Positions 24,802 through 33,438 of a stretch of 64,000 nt of DNA are shown here, piece by piece (position 1 is the stretch's first letter; every line of letters begins with the position of its first letter). Source of the DNA: Microcaldota archaeon (GTDB lineage Archaea > Micrarchaeota > Micrarchaeia > Micrarchaeales > Micrarchaeaceae); assembly GCA_021816895.1 (NCBI GenBank), contig JAKAWW010000001.1, positions 186,001 to 250,000 of the forward strand, given 5' to 3'. The translations under genes were made by a program, and so were the position numbers. Below the pieces are notes generated by a model. It ran no database searches, was not told where the DNA came from, and saw nothing but the letters and a program-made list of their open reading frames with translations.

Positions 24802-27676
24802 ATAAGATGTCTATGCTCGGCTTGTCGGGCATCGCCCTGCTTGCCCGCTGCGACTTCGATGCGGTCTCGCTCTCTATGGTTACCTTCACGCCCAGCTTGC
24901 CGCTTAAGTAAGGCACTGCTTCAGAGAAGCTCTTCAGCATGTCAGCGCTGCTTATTTTCGGCAGTTCTATCAGGCTCTGCGCGTTTTTCGCAAACTGCTG
25001 GAGGAACTTTGCAACCGCTTCTTTGTTGTTTTTGAATCTGCTTTCTTCAATCACTGCCTGCATGCTTTTCTTCAGTGCAAGCTCATTGAAGGCGTCAAGC
25101 TTCCATTCTGCTGCAAGTATTATGCGCGCCTCTATGGGCTTCTTGCCCTTGTTCGAATCGATCTTGGATGTCAATGCTATTGCCTTCCTCGCGTCTTCTA
25201 TCGTGCTAATAATCATGCTTTCAAGCTTTTCCGTTCCCTGAGAAATGAGCGAATCATCCTCGACAGGCCATCTTTCTGTAGCGGCAAAGGACTCCTTGTT
25301 CAGCATATGCCAAAGCTCCTCCGCAACGTGGGGCATTACCGGAGCAAGCATGAGTGCAATGCCCTCTAGAAATTCCTGCACTACTATCTTGTTGTTTCCG
25401 CCGCGTTCAAGGTACCACTTCAGCTCTATGATGGAGTTGTAGAATATGTCAGTGTATGCTTCCTTTAGCTCGAAGCTGTCAAGCAGCTTGGTTGCCCTTT
25501 TTATCTTCGAATGGAGCTTTGAATAAAGCCAGTAATCAATATGCATGAGTTCACCGCTTTGCAGTTTGTACAAGTCCTCTATCGCGTTGTATATATACTC
25601 TATTCCTGCTTTCACGCTTTCAACACCCTTCGGGCTGAAATCTGTATCTGTGCCTAGAGAAGAGCCTGCGACTTCTACAAACCTGAGCGGATCTGCACCG
25701 AAGCGTTTTATTCCATCAATTAACGGAACTATGTTGCCAAGGCTTTTGCTCATCTTTTCTCCTTCATACAGAACAAAGCCATTCACCACGATCTGCTTTG
25801 GCAAGAACCTTTTGGCCATCAGGGCAACATGCGCAAATATATACATGGTCAAGTGGTTGGCGATAAGATCCGGACCAGAATGCCTGGAAGTGTTAACATA
25901 CCAGTAGTCTATTGACTCCTTGCACCTTTTCACTGCTGCAGCATCCAAGCCTGTTGCCTTTGCCACGCTATCTGCATCACCCATGTCGTTGAAGAGGTAG
26001 TCAAAGAATTCAGGCTTGAGCTGCTCCGGCTTTACGTTGTTTGCGTTTAATACGTGCGATATGGTATAAAAGCTCATGTATATTACTGAATCAGAAAGCG
26101 ATTCTATTATGTGATTGGGATTGAATGGAAACTTGGTGCCAAGGCCTTCTGCCCTCTCTGTAGCCCTAAGGTTGATCCAGTCTATTGTTTTCTCAAATGC
26201 GGGCCTCATCAATGCCGGCACTATATCTATGGCACTGAAAACTCCCCTCGCCTGCTCTTTCCATGCTGCATCGCCATAGTTTATGAACCACTGGTTTTCG
26301 ACGAATTTCACAACCACCCTGGCGCCGCATCTGCAGTATACGGGCTCTTCATTTGAAAGCACGTACAGCTCAATCGCATCGCCGCTTGCCATCATATCCT
26401 TCTTGACCTGCTCCCTTGCTTCAGGCTCCTTAAGGCCCTTGTACTTGCCGTATACCATGATTCCCCAATGCGACTCTTCTCGGTAAAGCAGCTTTGTTGC
26501 GAACTCCAGCATATCATCTATCGCATCAGGATTGGTGTGGAGTATCTCCAAATAAGCTAGCGCAGGTATCTCAGGATGCTCCACCTTTGCATCGCCGACA
26601 TTTACATCGCTAAGCGAACGCCCTATGCTCACGCCTGTGCCAAGTGGCTCTATCTCTATGATTTTCCTGTAGTCCATAGCAGGCAATTGGTAGCCGCTTG
26701 CCTTGAGCCTTTCCAATGCTGCATAGTCAAACGGTGCATGTGAAGGCACGCTCATCACCACGCCTGTGCCTATATCCGGCTTTACAAAGAAGCCCGGAAG
26801 CACAACTACCGTTTCATTGGTAACAGGATTCACAGCCTTTTTGCCTACGAGATCGCTGCCTTTCAGTTCACTCTCTATCTCTATGCTCATCTGGTATTTA
26901 AGTATAGCTGCAGAATCCTTTGCAATGTAATATCTCTCATTACCCACCTTTGCAACCACATATGTGCTCTTCTCGTTAACGAAAAGATTAGTGACGCCAT
27001 AGATTGTCTCCGGCCTGTATGTGGCGCAGCCAAACACGATGTTGCTTTCCGGCTCCCTGAATTTTATCACTGTCATGGTATCTATTTCGGGCTGGACATC
27101 GTGCCTTGTATCATGCTGGCCTACTGCATTGTTCTCGTTAGGGCACCAGCCAACCGGGTGGCTGCCTTGCGAAAGCAATCCCTTGTCCTTGAGCTTGAAG
27201 AATTGCCACTCGACCATCTTGCTGAAGATAGGATCGGTTGTGGTAAACTGCCTTCGCCAGTCTATGCTGAAGCCCGCCTTTTTCATTCCTTCTTTTATCT
27301 CGTTTGAAAAATAGCTTACTATATAAGTCGGATCTGTCATTTTCTTTATGTCGTCTTCGCTTATCTTGAAAGCCCTGAAGTCCTCCAATATGTCAGGATC
27401 ATTATTGCGCAATCTCTTCGCGAATGATATTATGGGAGTTCCGGTAGCATGGAAGGCCATCGGGAAGAGCACGTTGTAGCCCTTCATGCGCATGTACCTT
27501 GCATGGAAATCGGCAGTGCTATACGTGCGCAGGTGGCCTATGTGCTGCGGTGAATTAACATACGGCAATGCTGCGGTGATCATTATTGCCTTCTTCTCGT
27601 TTGGCTCAGCCTCGAAAAGCTTTGCGTCGCTCCACGCCTTCTGCCATTTCTCCTCTATACTAGTGTAGTCAATCAT
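24794..27676 (-). CDS. leuS: Leucyl-tRNA synthetase
   Basis: About 960 residues, archaeal/eukaryotic-type LeuRS. It has HIGHLRTYS (class I HIGH) near residue 50, the editing insertion with its threonine-rich region about 200-420, KMSKSLGN near 620, and a C-terminal tRNA-binding domain. The start at 27676 gives the conserved MIDYTSIEEKWQKAW; the frame extends seven codons further without support. The tRNA-Leu(GAG) that it charges is at 11225. It precedes the HAD phosphatase in the same transcript. Confidence 0.95.
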   Translation of the reverse strand: MIDYTSIEEKWQKAWSDAKLFEAEPNEKKAIMITAALPYVNSPQHIGHLRTYSTADFHARYMRMKGYNVLFPMAFHATGTPIISFAKRLRNNDPDILEDFRAFKISEDDIKKMTDPTYIVSYFSNEIKEGMKKAGFSIDWRRQFTTTDPIFSKMVEWQFFKLKDKGLLSQGSHPVGWCPNENNAVGQHDTRHDVQPEIDTMTVIKFREPESNIVFGCATYRPETIYGVTNLFVNEKSTYVVAKVGNERYYIAKDSAAILKYQMSIEIESELKGSDLVGKKAVNPVTNETVVVLPGFFVKPDIGTGVVMSVPSHAPFDYAALERLKASGYQLPAMDYRKIIEIEPLGTGVSIGRSLSDVNVGDAKVEHPEIPALAYLEILHTNPDAIDDMLEFATKLLYREESHWGIMVYGKYKGLKEPEAREQVKKDMMASGDAIELYVLSNEEPVYCRCGARVVVKFVENQWFINYGDAAWKEQARGVFSAIDIVPALMRPAFEKTIDWINLRATERAEGLGTKFPFNPNHIIESLSDSVIYMSFYTISHVLNANNVKPEQLKPEFFDYLFNDMGDADSVAKATGLDAAAVKRCKESIDYWYVNTSRHSGPDLIANHLTMYIFAHVALMAKRFLPKQIVVNGFVLYEGEKMSKSLGNIVPLIDGIKRFGADPLRFVEVAGSSLGTDTDFSPKGVESVKAGIEYIYNAIEDLYKLQSGELMHIDYWLYSKLHSKIKRATKLLDSFELKEAYTDIFYNSIIELKWYLERGGNNKIVVQEFLEGIALMLAPVMPHVAEELWHMLNKESFAATERWPVEDDSLISQGTEKLESMIISTIEDARKAIALTSKIDSNKGKKPIEARIILAAEWKLDAFNELALKKSMQAVIEESRFKNNKEAVAKFLQQFAKNAQSLIELPKISSADMLKSFSEAVPYLSGKLGVKVTIESETASKSQRASRAMPDKPSIDILYG

Positions 27677-27809
27677 CAAAAGCACTGAAATAAGCATTTA
27701 CATTACGCCATATATACTATTTATTCTTTTTCTTTGCATGCTATTGTATTTCTATGCAGTTAGCACGTGCATATAAAAATATGAATACTGCAAGTATAAC
27801 AAAAGTAGT

Positions 27810-28712
27810 GTGGTACCGGTGGACATCACAGTCATAAGAGTGGCGAGCGTTCTTGCAATCGCGCTAATATACATGCTTTTCGACCTGTTCAACAAAAGGA
27901 ACGTGCCAAGCATATTTGCATATGCCACGCTGGCCTACGGTTTCGTGCTTACTCTGCTTTATGCGAGCATACTCTCATTGATCAGCATAGCCGTAGCGCT
28001 GCTTGTGCTGGGCTTTGGATACCTGATATACAAGATGGGCCAGATAGGCGCGGCAGACATAATAGAGTTTGCTGCAATATCGCTTGTGCTGCCTATACAG
28101 CCGATGCCTTGGCTCGTAAGCCTTAACCAGTTAGGTCTGCCTTTCATACTGTCAATACTTATCGGATCTGGGGTTGCTGCGCTCATAATAGCGCCAACCT
28201 ACTATTTGCTCTTCTCGAAAAATAGAGGCACAAAAAGCAGCATCATGCGCGGCATCAATTCAAAATCAATATTCAAGTCTGCAATGGTAATACTTGCATA
28301 TGCAGTGTTTTTGGTTTTCCTAAGGCTTACAATAGGCCTTAGCGCGTATGCGTTCGCACTGCTTGCCGTTTTGGCTTTCTTTTCCGGCTTGATCGTGCTT
28401 TTCGAATCCTCAATTGCCTCGGCAATGATAAAATATGTGCGCGTCAGCAGTTTCGAGGAAGGCGACATAATCGCGCTTAACCTGATGGACCAAAAGGAAG
28501 TTTCAAGGCTGAAAGCAAGGGTGAAAAGCCTTGACAGGCTCGTTACCCAAAGGCTCATAAAAGAGCTGAAATCGAAACGCATCAAAGAGAGGTTCCCTGT
28601 TTACAAAAACGCGATGCCGATGGCGCTTCCCGTATTCATAGGTGTCCTGGTGGCGCTCTCTGTTGGGGACATAATATTGTTTATAATCCCGCCATTCCTG
28701 GCACCGTTGTAA
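27810..28712 (+). CDS. Archaeal prepilin peptidase (A24 family)
   Basis: 300 residues, several membrane helices and an extended cytoplasmic part. The aspartate protease residues appear as the N-terminal FDLFNKRNVPS and the second motif GQIGAADII (GxGD-like, here GAAD). It removes class III signal peptides from pilins and archaellins; the surface protein at 14651 has such a signal. A C-terminal lysine/arginine-rich segment (LKARVKSLDRLVTQRLIKELK) before a last helix is not usual. GTG at 27810 or the in-frame GTG at 27819 may be the start. Confidence 0.8.
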   Translation: MVPVDITVIRVASVLAIALIYMLFDLFNKRNVPSIFAYATLAYGFVLTLLYASILSLISIAVALLVLGFGYLIYKMGQIGAADIIEFAAISLVLPIQPMPWLVSLNQLGLPFILSILIGSGVAALIIAPTYYLLFSKNRGTKSSIMRGINSKSIFKSAMVILAYAVFLVFLRLTIGLSAYAFALLAVLAFFSGLIVLFESSIASAMIKYVRVSSFEEGDIIALNLMDQKEVSRLKARVKSLDRLVTQRLIKELKSKRIKERFPVYKNAMPMALPVFIGVLVALSVGDIILFIIPPFLAPL

Positions 28713-28750
28713 CTAAATATTTTGTCAAATCCATAATAACAGGTGGAAGG

Positions 28751-29209
28751 ATGGAAGAATGCGAGCTTTGTGGGAGAAAGATAGAGCATGCATACGTGAT
28801 AGAGGTTGAAGGCGTGGAGCTGCGCGTCTGTTCGGATTGTGCCACTGGCAAGCACATAATCAGCGAGCCCAAAGAGGCGAAGCAGCAAAACCAAGCCCAA
28901 ATGCGCCATGCACAAAAAAAGAGCAGTGACGATTACGAGCTTGTCGATGGCTATGGCAGCATGATACGCAACGCTAGAGAAGCAATGAAACTGCCGCTCA
29001 AGGTTCTCGCAGAAATGCTTAACGAGAAGGAAACGCTGCTGCTGCGCATAGAGGAGCAGAAAACCCAGCCTTCTGTAGAGCTCGTCAAAAAGCTTGAAAA
29101 AGCCCTTAGCATAAAGCTGCATTCAGCAGAGCAAACCAATGCGGGTGCGAGCGCGCAGCGGGGCAGTGCAAGCAATGAAGCAAGCATAGGAGAATTCCTT
29201 CAAAAGTAA
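28751..29209 (+). CDS. MBF1-type multiprotein bridging factor
   Basis: 152 residues. An N-terminal zinc ribbon (CELCGRKI...CSDC, residues 4-35) is joined by a Gln/Lys-rich linker to a Cro/C1-type helix-turn-helix (about 70-125: MIRNAREAMKLPLKVLAEML..EKETLLLRIE). This is the archaeal MBF1 arrangement; archaeal MBF1 binds the small ribosomal subunit and has proposed roles in translation. It precedes fen by 18 bases on the same strand. Confidence 0.9.
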   Translation: MEECELCGRKIEHAYVIEVEGVELRVCSDCATGKHIISEPKEAKQQNQAQMRHAQKKSSDDYELVDGYGSMIRNAREAMKLPLKVLAEMLNEKETLLLRIEEQKTQPSVELVKKLEKALSIKLHSAEQTNAGASAQRGSASNEASIGEFLQK

Positions 29210-29227
29210 AGTTTCAAGGCGGTTATT

Positions 29228-30277
29228 GTGGCAGTAGACCTGAGCAAGCTCGTATCAAAAAGAAAGCTCTTGCTCGACGAGCTCAGCGGCAAGACCATAG
29301 CTATAGATGCATATAACTTCCTCTACCAGTTCCTTGCGATAATAAGGCAGCCCGATGGCACGCCACTGACCGATGCTCACGGAGCGGTTACAAGCCATCT
29401 TTCAGGAATATTCTTCAGAAGCATAGACATCATTGCAAAAGGGATAAAACCCATATATGTTTTTGACGGAGTGCCGTCAATGCTAAAGCAGAAGACCATA
29501 GAGGCAAGGATGAACAGGAGGGAAGAAGCATACAGGGAATGGCAGGTCGCGAAGGAAGCAGGCAACGTGGAGCAGGCGCGTGCTCATGCAATGGCAAGCA
29601 CCAGGGTCACCAAAGAAATAGTAAAGAGCGCAAAAGATCTGCTTGACCTGATGGGGATAGGCTATGTGAATGCGCCAAGCGAAGGCGAGGCGCAGGCGAG
29701 CTACATGTGCAGGAAGGGCTTTGTATATGCTACTGCTAGCCAGGATTATGACACGATGCTTTTCGCCTCGCCCGTTGTCATAAGGAACCTTACTTTCAGC
29801 GGGCGGAGGAAGCTGCCCAACAAAAACGTATACGTGAACGTGGAACCAGAACTGGTGAGCCTGGAAGACACGCTCAACGGGCTAAAGCTTACGCAAAGGC
29901 AGCTTATATGGGTGGGGATACTGCTAGGCACCGATTTCAATTCAGGCATAAAAGGAATAGGTCCAAAGACGGCGATAAAGATAGTGAAAAGCGTAAGCAG
30001 CATGGCCGAGCTGAAAAGCGTTGTAAGCTCTAAATACGGCCAGGAATTCGATGTAGCGCCGGAGGAAGTTGAAGCTTTGTTTATGAAGCCAGAAGTGAAG
30101 GACCTTTCCGGCGAGGAGATGCAGAAACTTGCGTCAAAGATACCAAACAGGGCTAACCTTGTCAAGTTTCTCTGTGACGACCATGGTTTTTCAAGGGAAA
30201 GAATAGAGAAATATGCAGGCATACTTGAGCAGAGCGAAACCGCGCTCAGGCAGAAAACCATAACCAAGTGGTTTTAA
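29228..30277 (+). CDS. fen: Flap endonuclease 1
   Basis: 349 residues, GTG start. The N region (AIDAYNFLYQFL) and I region (APSEGEAQASYMCRKG..ATASQDYDTMLF) contain the metal-binding acidic residues; helix-hairpin-helix GTDFNSGIKGIGPKTAIKIVK follows. The last eight residues QKTITKWF are a canonical PCNA-binding box (QxxIxxWF), so it is clamp-directed. It removes 5' flaps in Okazaki fragment maturation. It lies in the same region as PolX and PolD. Confidence 0.96.
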   Translation: MAVDLSKLVSKRKLLLDELSGKTIAIDAYNFLYQFLAIIRQPDGTPLTDAHGAVTSHLSGIFFRSIDIIAKGIKPIYVFDGVPSMLKQKTIEARMNRREEAYREWQVAKEAGNVEQARAHAMASTRVTKEIVKSAKDLLDLMGIGYVNAPSEGEAQASYMCRKGFVYATASQDYDTMLFASPVVIRNLTFSGRRKLPNKNVYVNVEPELVSLEDTLNGLKLTQRQLIWVGILLGTDFNSGIKGIGPKTAIKIVKSVSSMAELKSVVSSKYGQEFDVAPEEVEALFMKPEVKDLSGEEMQKLASKIPNRANLVKFLCDDHGFSRERIEKYAGILEQSETALRQKTITKWF

Positions 30278-30362
30278 AAACCATCGTATAAAATGTTTAT
30301 TGAGATATAACAAGCAAAGCATTACTTTTATATTTTATCTTGATTATAAATTTGTTGGTAAA

Positions 30363-30872
30363 ATGGCTAAAAAAGACGACCAAAAAAAAGGATCCAACTT
30401 CAACGACATGGACAGGTTTAACCGGTATCTCAACAAGATAATAAACGACATCATGGTCAAGAATGTAGACATCAAGAGCGCTCTCGAGAATACTCCGTTC
30501 CAGAACGGCATAAGCATAAAGTTTGATGAGAGCGGAATGCCCATAATAGAGGGGATCAACAGCAGCACGCTCATACAGGGCCAGATAGAAAGCCATTCAG
30601 ATGACATGCTCATAGATATAATAGAAAGAAGCGAAAGCGTAATAGTGGATGCAACGCTGCAGGGCGTGAATGCTGAAGGCATAAAAATAGAGACAACGAA
30701 TAATAGCCTGCACATAATGGCATCAAGCGCAAGCAGGCACTATGACAAAAAAGTAGACCTGCCTGCAAGCGTCGATCCTGCTTCGGGCAAGGCCGTATTC
30801 AACAACGGCGTATTAGAAGTGACTTTAAAGAAGGCTTCAAGCCCAAAAGGAATAAACATCGAAATTAAATAA
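30363..30872 (+). CDS. Hsp20/CS-domain-like protein
   Basis: 169 residues from the ATG at 30363, which is preceded by GGTAAA; the open frame begins at 30300 but the extra N-terminus is hydrophobic and unsupported. The last 80 residues look like an alpha-crystallin/CS domain: SESVIVDATLQGVNAEGIKIE, then VDLPASVDPASGKAVFNNGVLEVTLKK, the classic ending of small heat shock proteins. There is no C-terminal IxI anchor, so it may not form large oligomers. The N-terminal half is helical and acidic. Confidence 0.7.
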   Translation: MAKKDDQKKGSNFNDMDRFNRYLNKIINDIMVKNVDIKSALENTPFQNGISIKFDESGMPIIEGINSSTLIQGQIESHSDDMLIDIIERSESVIVDATLQGVNAEGIKIETTNNSLHIMASSASRHYDKKVDLPASVDPASGKAVFNNGVLEVTLKKASSPKGINIEIK

Positions 30873-30899
30873 GGATACAATTGTGCAGCGTGATTCGAT

Positions 30900-31019
30900 A
30901 TGCAGATTACAATTCCAAAATCCAACCGTAGAATAGGCAAGGCATACAGGAAGCAGAAGGCATCCAGGCTCAAAAAAGCCCACAGGAAGGCCCTGAAGGC
31001 GTTGCACAGGAAGCGATAG
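30900..31019 (+). CDS. 39-residue very basic protein
   Basis: A short frame starting ATGCAGATTACAATTCC and ending TAG at 31017. About half of the residues are Lys, Arg or His (for example RRIGKAYRKQKASRLKKAHR) and the rest Ala/Leu, giving an amphipathic basic helix. It follows the Hsp20-like gene by 27 bases on the same strand. It resembles a very small ribosomal or nucleic-acid-binding protein but is not L39e, L41e or L40e. It has no clear GGTG site. Confidence 0.45.
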   Translation: MQITIPKSNRRIGKAYRKQKASRLKKAHRKALKALHRKR

Positions 31020-31024
31020 CCTGC

Positions 31025-31597
31025 TTATCTTATATCGTTGTAGTGCTGGTTGTTGAACTCGTATGCGACAGAATCACTGCCTTTAACCAGCGAGTCGTAT
31101 AGCTCCTCCTTGCTTGAGAACTCCTTAATCCCGTCTTTCAAGTCAAAAGCGTAGAATACATTGTTGAATTCGAAGTATACGAACACTGAGAGCTCGTTGT
31201 CCACCTCGACAAGCACCTTCGCGGAAGGATTGCCCAGCTGGAGCAGCAGGCTGCACAGGAGCACATTCTTGTCCATCATGTCCCCTACCTGGAAGTCTAG
31301 CGTTTCGGAAGGCATGAGCCAGAACTGCACTGGAGGCACAATGTTGTCTATTTTGTCCCTTGTAAATTCAAAAGCCTTCTTTGCTGCGGCTAAAAAGTCC
31401 TTTTCGTACGTGTAGTTGACAAACTCCCTCTTGAATTCTTCGGCCTTTGCTATTACGCGCTCGTCCTTCGGAGTTATGAGCGTGGGCAGCGCGGCAACAG
31501 AAAGCTCTTCTTTCTCCTCTATGAGCTCCTTGTAGCGCAATATTATGGCAAGGTAGAGCTTGTTCAATTCTTCAAGTTTGCCCTCTCCAGCAGCCAT
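31025..31597 (-). CDS. Transglutaminase-fold protein lacking catalytic residues
   Basis: 190 residues. The middle looks like a transglutaminase/protease-like core: helix AAKKAFEFTRDKIDN, then GDMMDKNVLLCSLLLQLG, then strands VLVEVDNELSVFVYFEF and VFYAFDLKDGIKEF. In active members the segment reads GDCxD/E with the nucleophile Cys, followed by a His in the next strand. Here the Cys position is Met and no His is seen, so hydrolytic activity is unlikely. It may be a structural or peptide-binding relative. The gene is convergent with the basic protein and divergent from polX. Confidence 0.6.
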   Translation of the reverse strand: MAAGEGKLEELNKLYLAIILRYKELIEEKEELSVAALPTLITPKDERVIAKAEEFKREFVNYTYEKDFLAAAKKAFEFTRDKIDNIVPPVQFWLMPSETLDFQVGDMMDKNVLLCSLLLQLGNPSAKVLVEVDNELSVFVYFEFNNVFYAFDLKDGIKEFSSKEELYDSLVKGSDSVAYEFNNQHYNDIR

Positions 31598-31671
31598 GGA
31601 ATCCGCAATTAGCTATTGAATGAGAAGGGATAAAAGCCATTCGTTGCATATATAAAAATGGCAAGGATACG

Positions 31672-33396
31672 ATGTTCAACAAGCTCATAGCTGACATATT
31701 CAACGAGATTGCAGAACTGCTCAGCGTTGACGATAAGGCGTCAAAGTTTGAGGTAAGGGCGTACCAGAAGGCGGCCTTGACCATAGGCACGCTGCAGGAG
31801 CCAATCGAGGACATCTATGCAAAGGGCGGAAAAGATGCGCTGCAGGATCTTCCTGGCATAGGGCCCACGCTAGCAGACCGCATAATAGAATATATTAAAA
31901 CCGGCAGGATAAGCAAGTATGACGAGCTGAAGAAGAAATACCCGATAGACATGAAAGCGCTCACAAGCATAGAGGGCATGGGTGCAAAGAAGGCCGTAAT
32001 CTTATACAAGAAGCTTGGTGTAAAGGACATCGCCGACTTGAAAAAAGCCATAAGCAGCCACGAGATAAGCAGGCTCGAAGGCTTCGGAGAAAGGAGCGAG
32101 GAGCTTCTCGCCAAGGGCGTAAGCATGCTGGAGCAGAGCAAGGGCCGCATGCTGCTTGGCGATGTGCTGCCCATCGCTGAGAGAATTGTAAGCGCTCTGC
32201 GCAAAAGCGGCCTTGTTTCAAACGCAGTAATCGCAGGGTCAACAAGACGAATGCGCGAAACTGTGGGGGATATTGACATACTTGCCCTTTCAAGCAAGCA
32301 GGAAAGCGTAATGGACCTGTTTACAAAAATGCCAGATGTGTCAACTATAGTTTCAAAGGGCCCTACAAAAACTACAGTGTGGCTAAAGATTGGCATAAGC
32401 TGCGACCTGCGCGTGATAGATCCAAAAAGCTTCAGCGCGGCGCTGCAATACTTCACAGGAAGCAAGGACCACAACATCGAGGTAAGGAAGATAGCCATAA
32501 AGAAGGGCTACAAGCTCAACGAGTACGGCCTTTTCAGGGGCACAGCGTCTGTCAATGTAAGGAGCGAGGAAGACATATATGCCAAGCTTGGCATGCAGTG
32601 GATGCCTCCGGAAATGCGCGAAGACAGGGGCGAGGTGCAGCTTGCCCTAGCGCACAAGGTGCCCAAGCTTGTAGAACTTTCTGATTTAAAGGGCGATCTT
32701 CACACGCATACAAAAGATACTGATGGCGCAAACACATTGGAAGAGATGGTTTCAGCAGCCAAGGCAGCGGGCTTGGGATACATCGCAGTGACAAACCATA
32801 CAAAAAGCCTGAGGGTAGCCCATGGCATGGACGAGAAGGGCTTCAAGGAGTTTTTCGAAAAGATAGACAGGCTAAACGAAAGCATGAGTGGCTTCCGCGT
32901 GCTCAAGGGCGCAGAAGTCGACATACGCGAAGACGGCTCATTTGACTTGACAGAAAGGTCGTTGCAAAGCATGGACATCGTGATAGGCGCGGTGCACTCG
33001 CACTTTTCCATGAGCGAAAGCGAGATGACAGCACGCATCGTAAAGGCCATCGATACGGGAATGATGAGCATACTGGCGCACCCTACTGGAAGGGTGATAT
33101 TCGAGAGGGACCCTTACAAGGTAAGCCTAGAAAAGGTATTTGAGGCGGCAGAGCGGAACAACACCGTGCTTGAAATAAATTCGGTTCCGAACAGGCTGGA
33201 TCTAAGCGACACAAATATAATGCTGGCCTCGAAGTACAGGGTAATGTTCGCGATAGATTCCGACGCGCACAGGACATCGCATTTTGAGTTCCTCAGGTAC
33301 GGTGTAGGAACTGCGCGCAGGGGCTGGCTCACAAAGGATCGCGTAGTAAATGCGCAGCGCATCGACAAGCTCTATTCGGTGCTGAAAAGAGGCTAA
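31672..33396 (+). CDS. polX: DNA polymerase X with PHP exonuclease domain
   Basis: 574 residues. Domain order: N-terminal helical lyase-like and helix-hairpin-helix region (1-130; LPGIGPTLADRIIEYI), polymerase X palm/fingers (about 160-320) with GSTRRMRETVGDIDILAL and the third Asp in DLRVIDP, then a PHP domain (about 340-574) with DLHTHTKDTDGANT, ILAHPTGR and IDSDAH, all metal ligands present. It probably fills short gaps in base excision repair with 3'-5' proofreading. Such PolX proteins are common in bacteria and scattered in archaea. Confidence 0.93.
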   Translation: MFNKLIADIFNEIAELLSVDDKASKFEVRAYQKAALTIGTLQEPIEDIYAKGGKDALQDLPGIGPTLADRIIEYIKTGRISKYDELKKKYPIDMKALTSIEGMGAKKAVILYKKLGVKDIADLKKAISSHEISRLEGFGERSEELLAKGVSMLEQSKGRMLLGDVLPIAERIVSALRKSGLVSNAVIAGSTRRMRETVGDIDILALSSKQESVMDLFTKMPDVSTIVSKGPTKTTVWLKIGISCDLRVIDPKSFSAALQYFTGSKDHNIEVRKIAIKKGYKLNEYGLFRGTASVNVRSEEDIYAKLGMQWMPPEMREDRGEVQLALAHKVPKLVELSDLKGDLHTHTKDTDGANTLEEMVSAAKAAGLGYIAVTNHTKSLRVAHGMDEKGFKEFFEKIDRLNESMSGFRVLKGAEVDIREDGSFDLTERSLQSMDIVIGAVHSHFSMSESEMTARIVKAIDTGMMSILAHPTGRVIFERDPYKVSLEKVFEAAERNNTVLEINSVPNRLDLSDTNIMLASKYRVMFAIDSDAHRTSHFEFLRYGVGTARRGWLTKDRVVNAQRIDKLYSVLKRG

Positions 33397-33438
33397 TTTC
33401 ATCGTGGGTGCAGTAACTGCGCAAAATAGGATCTTGCA

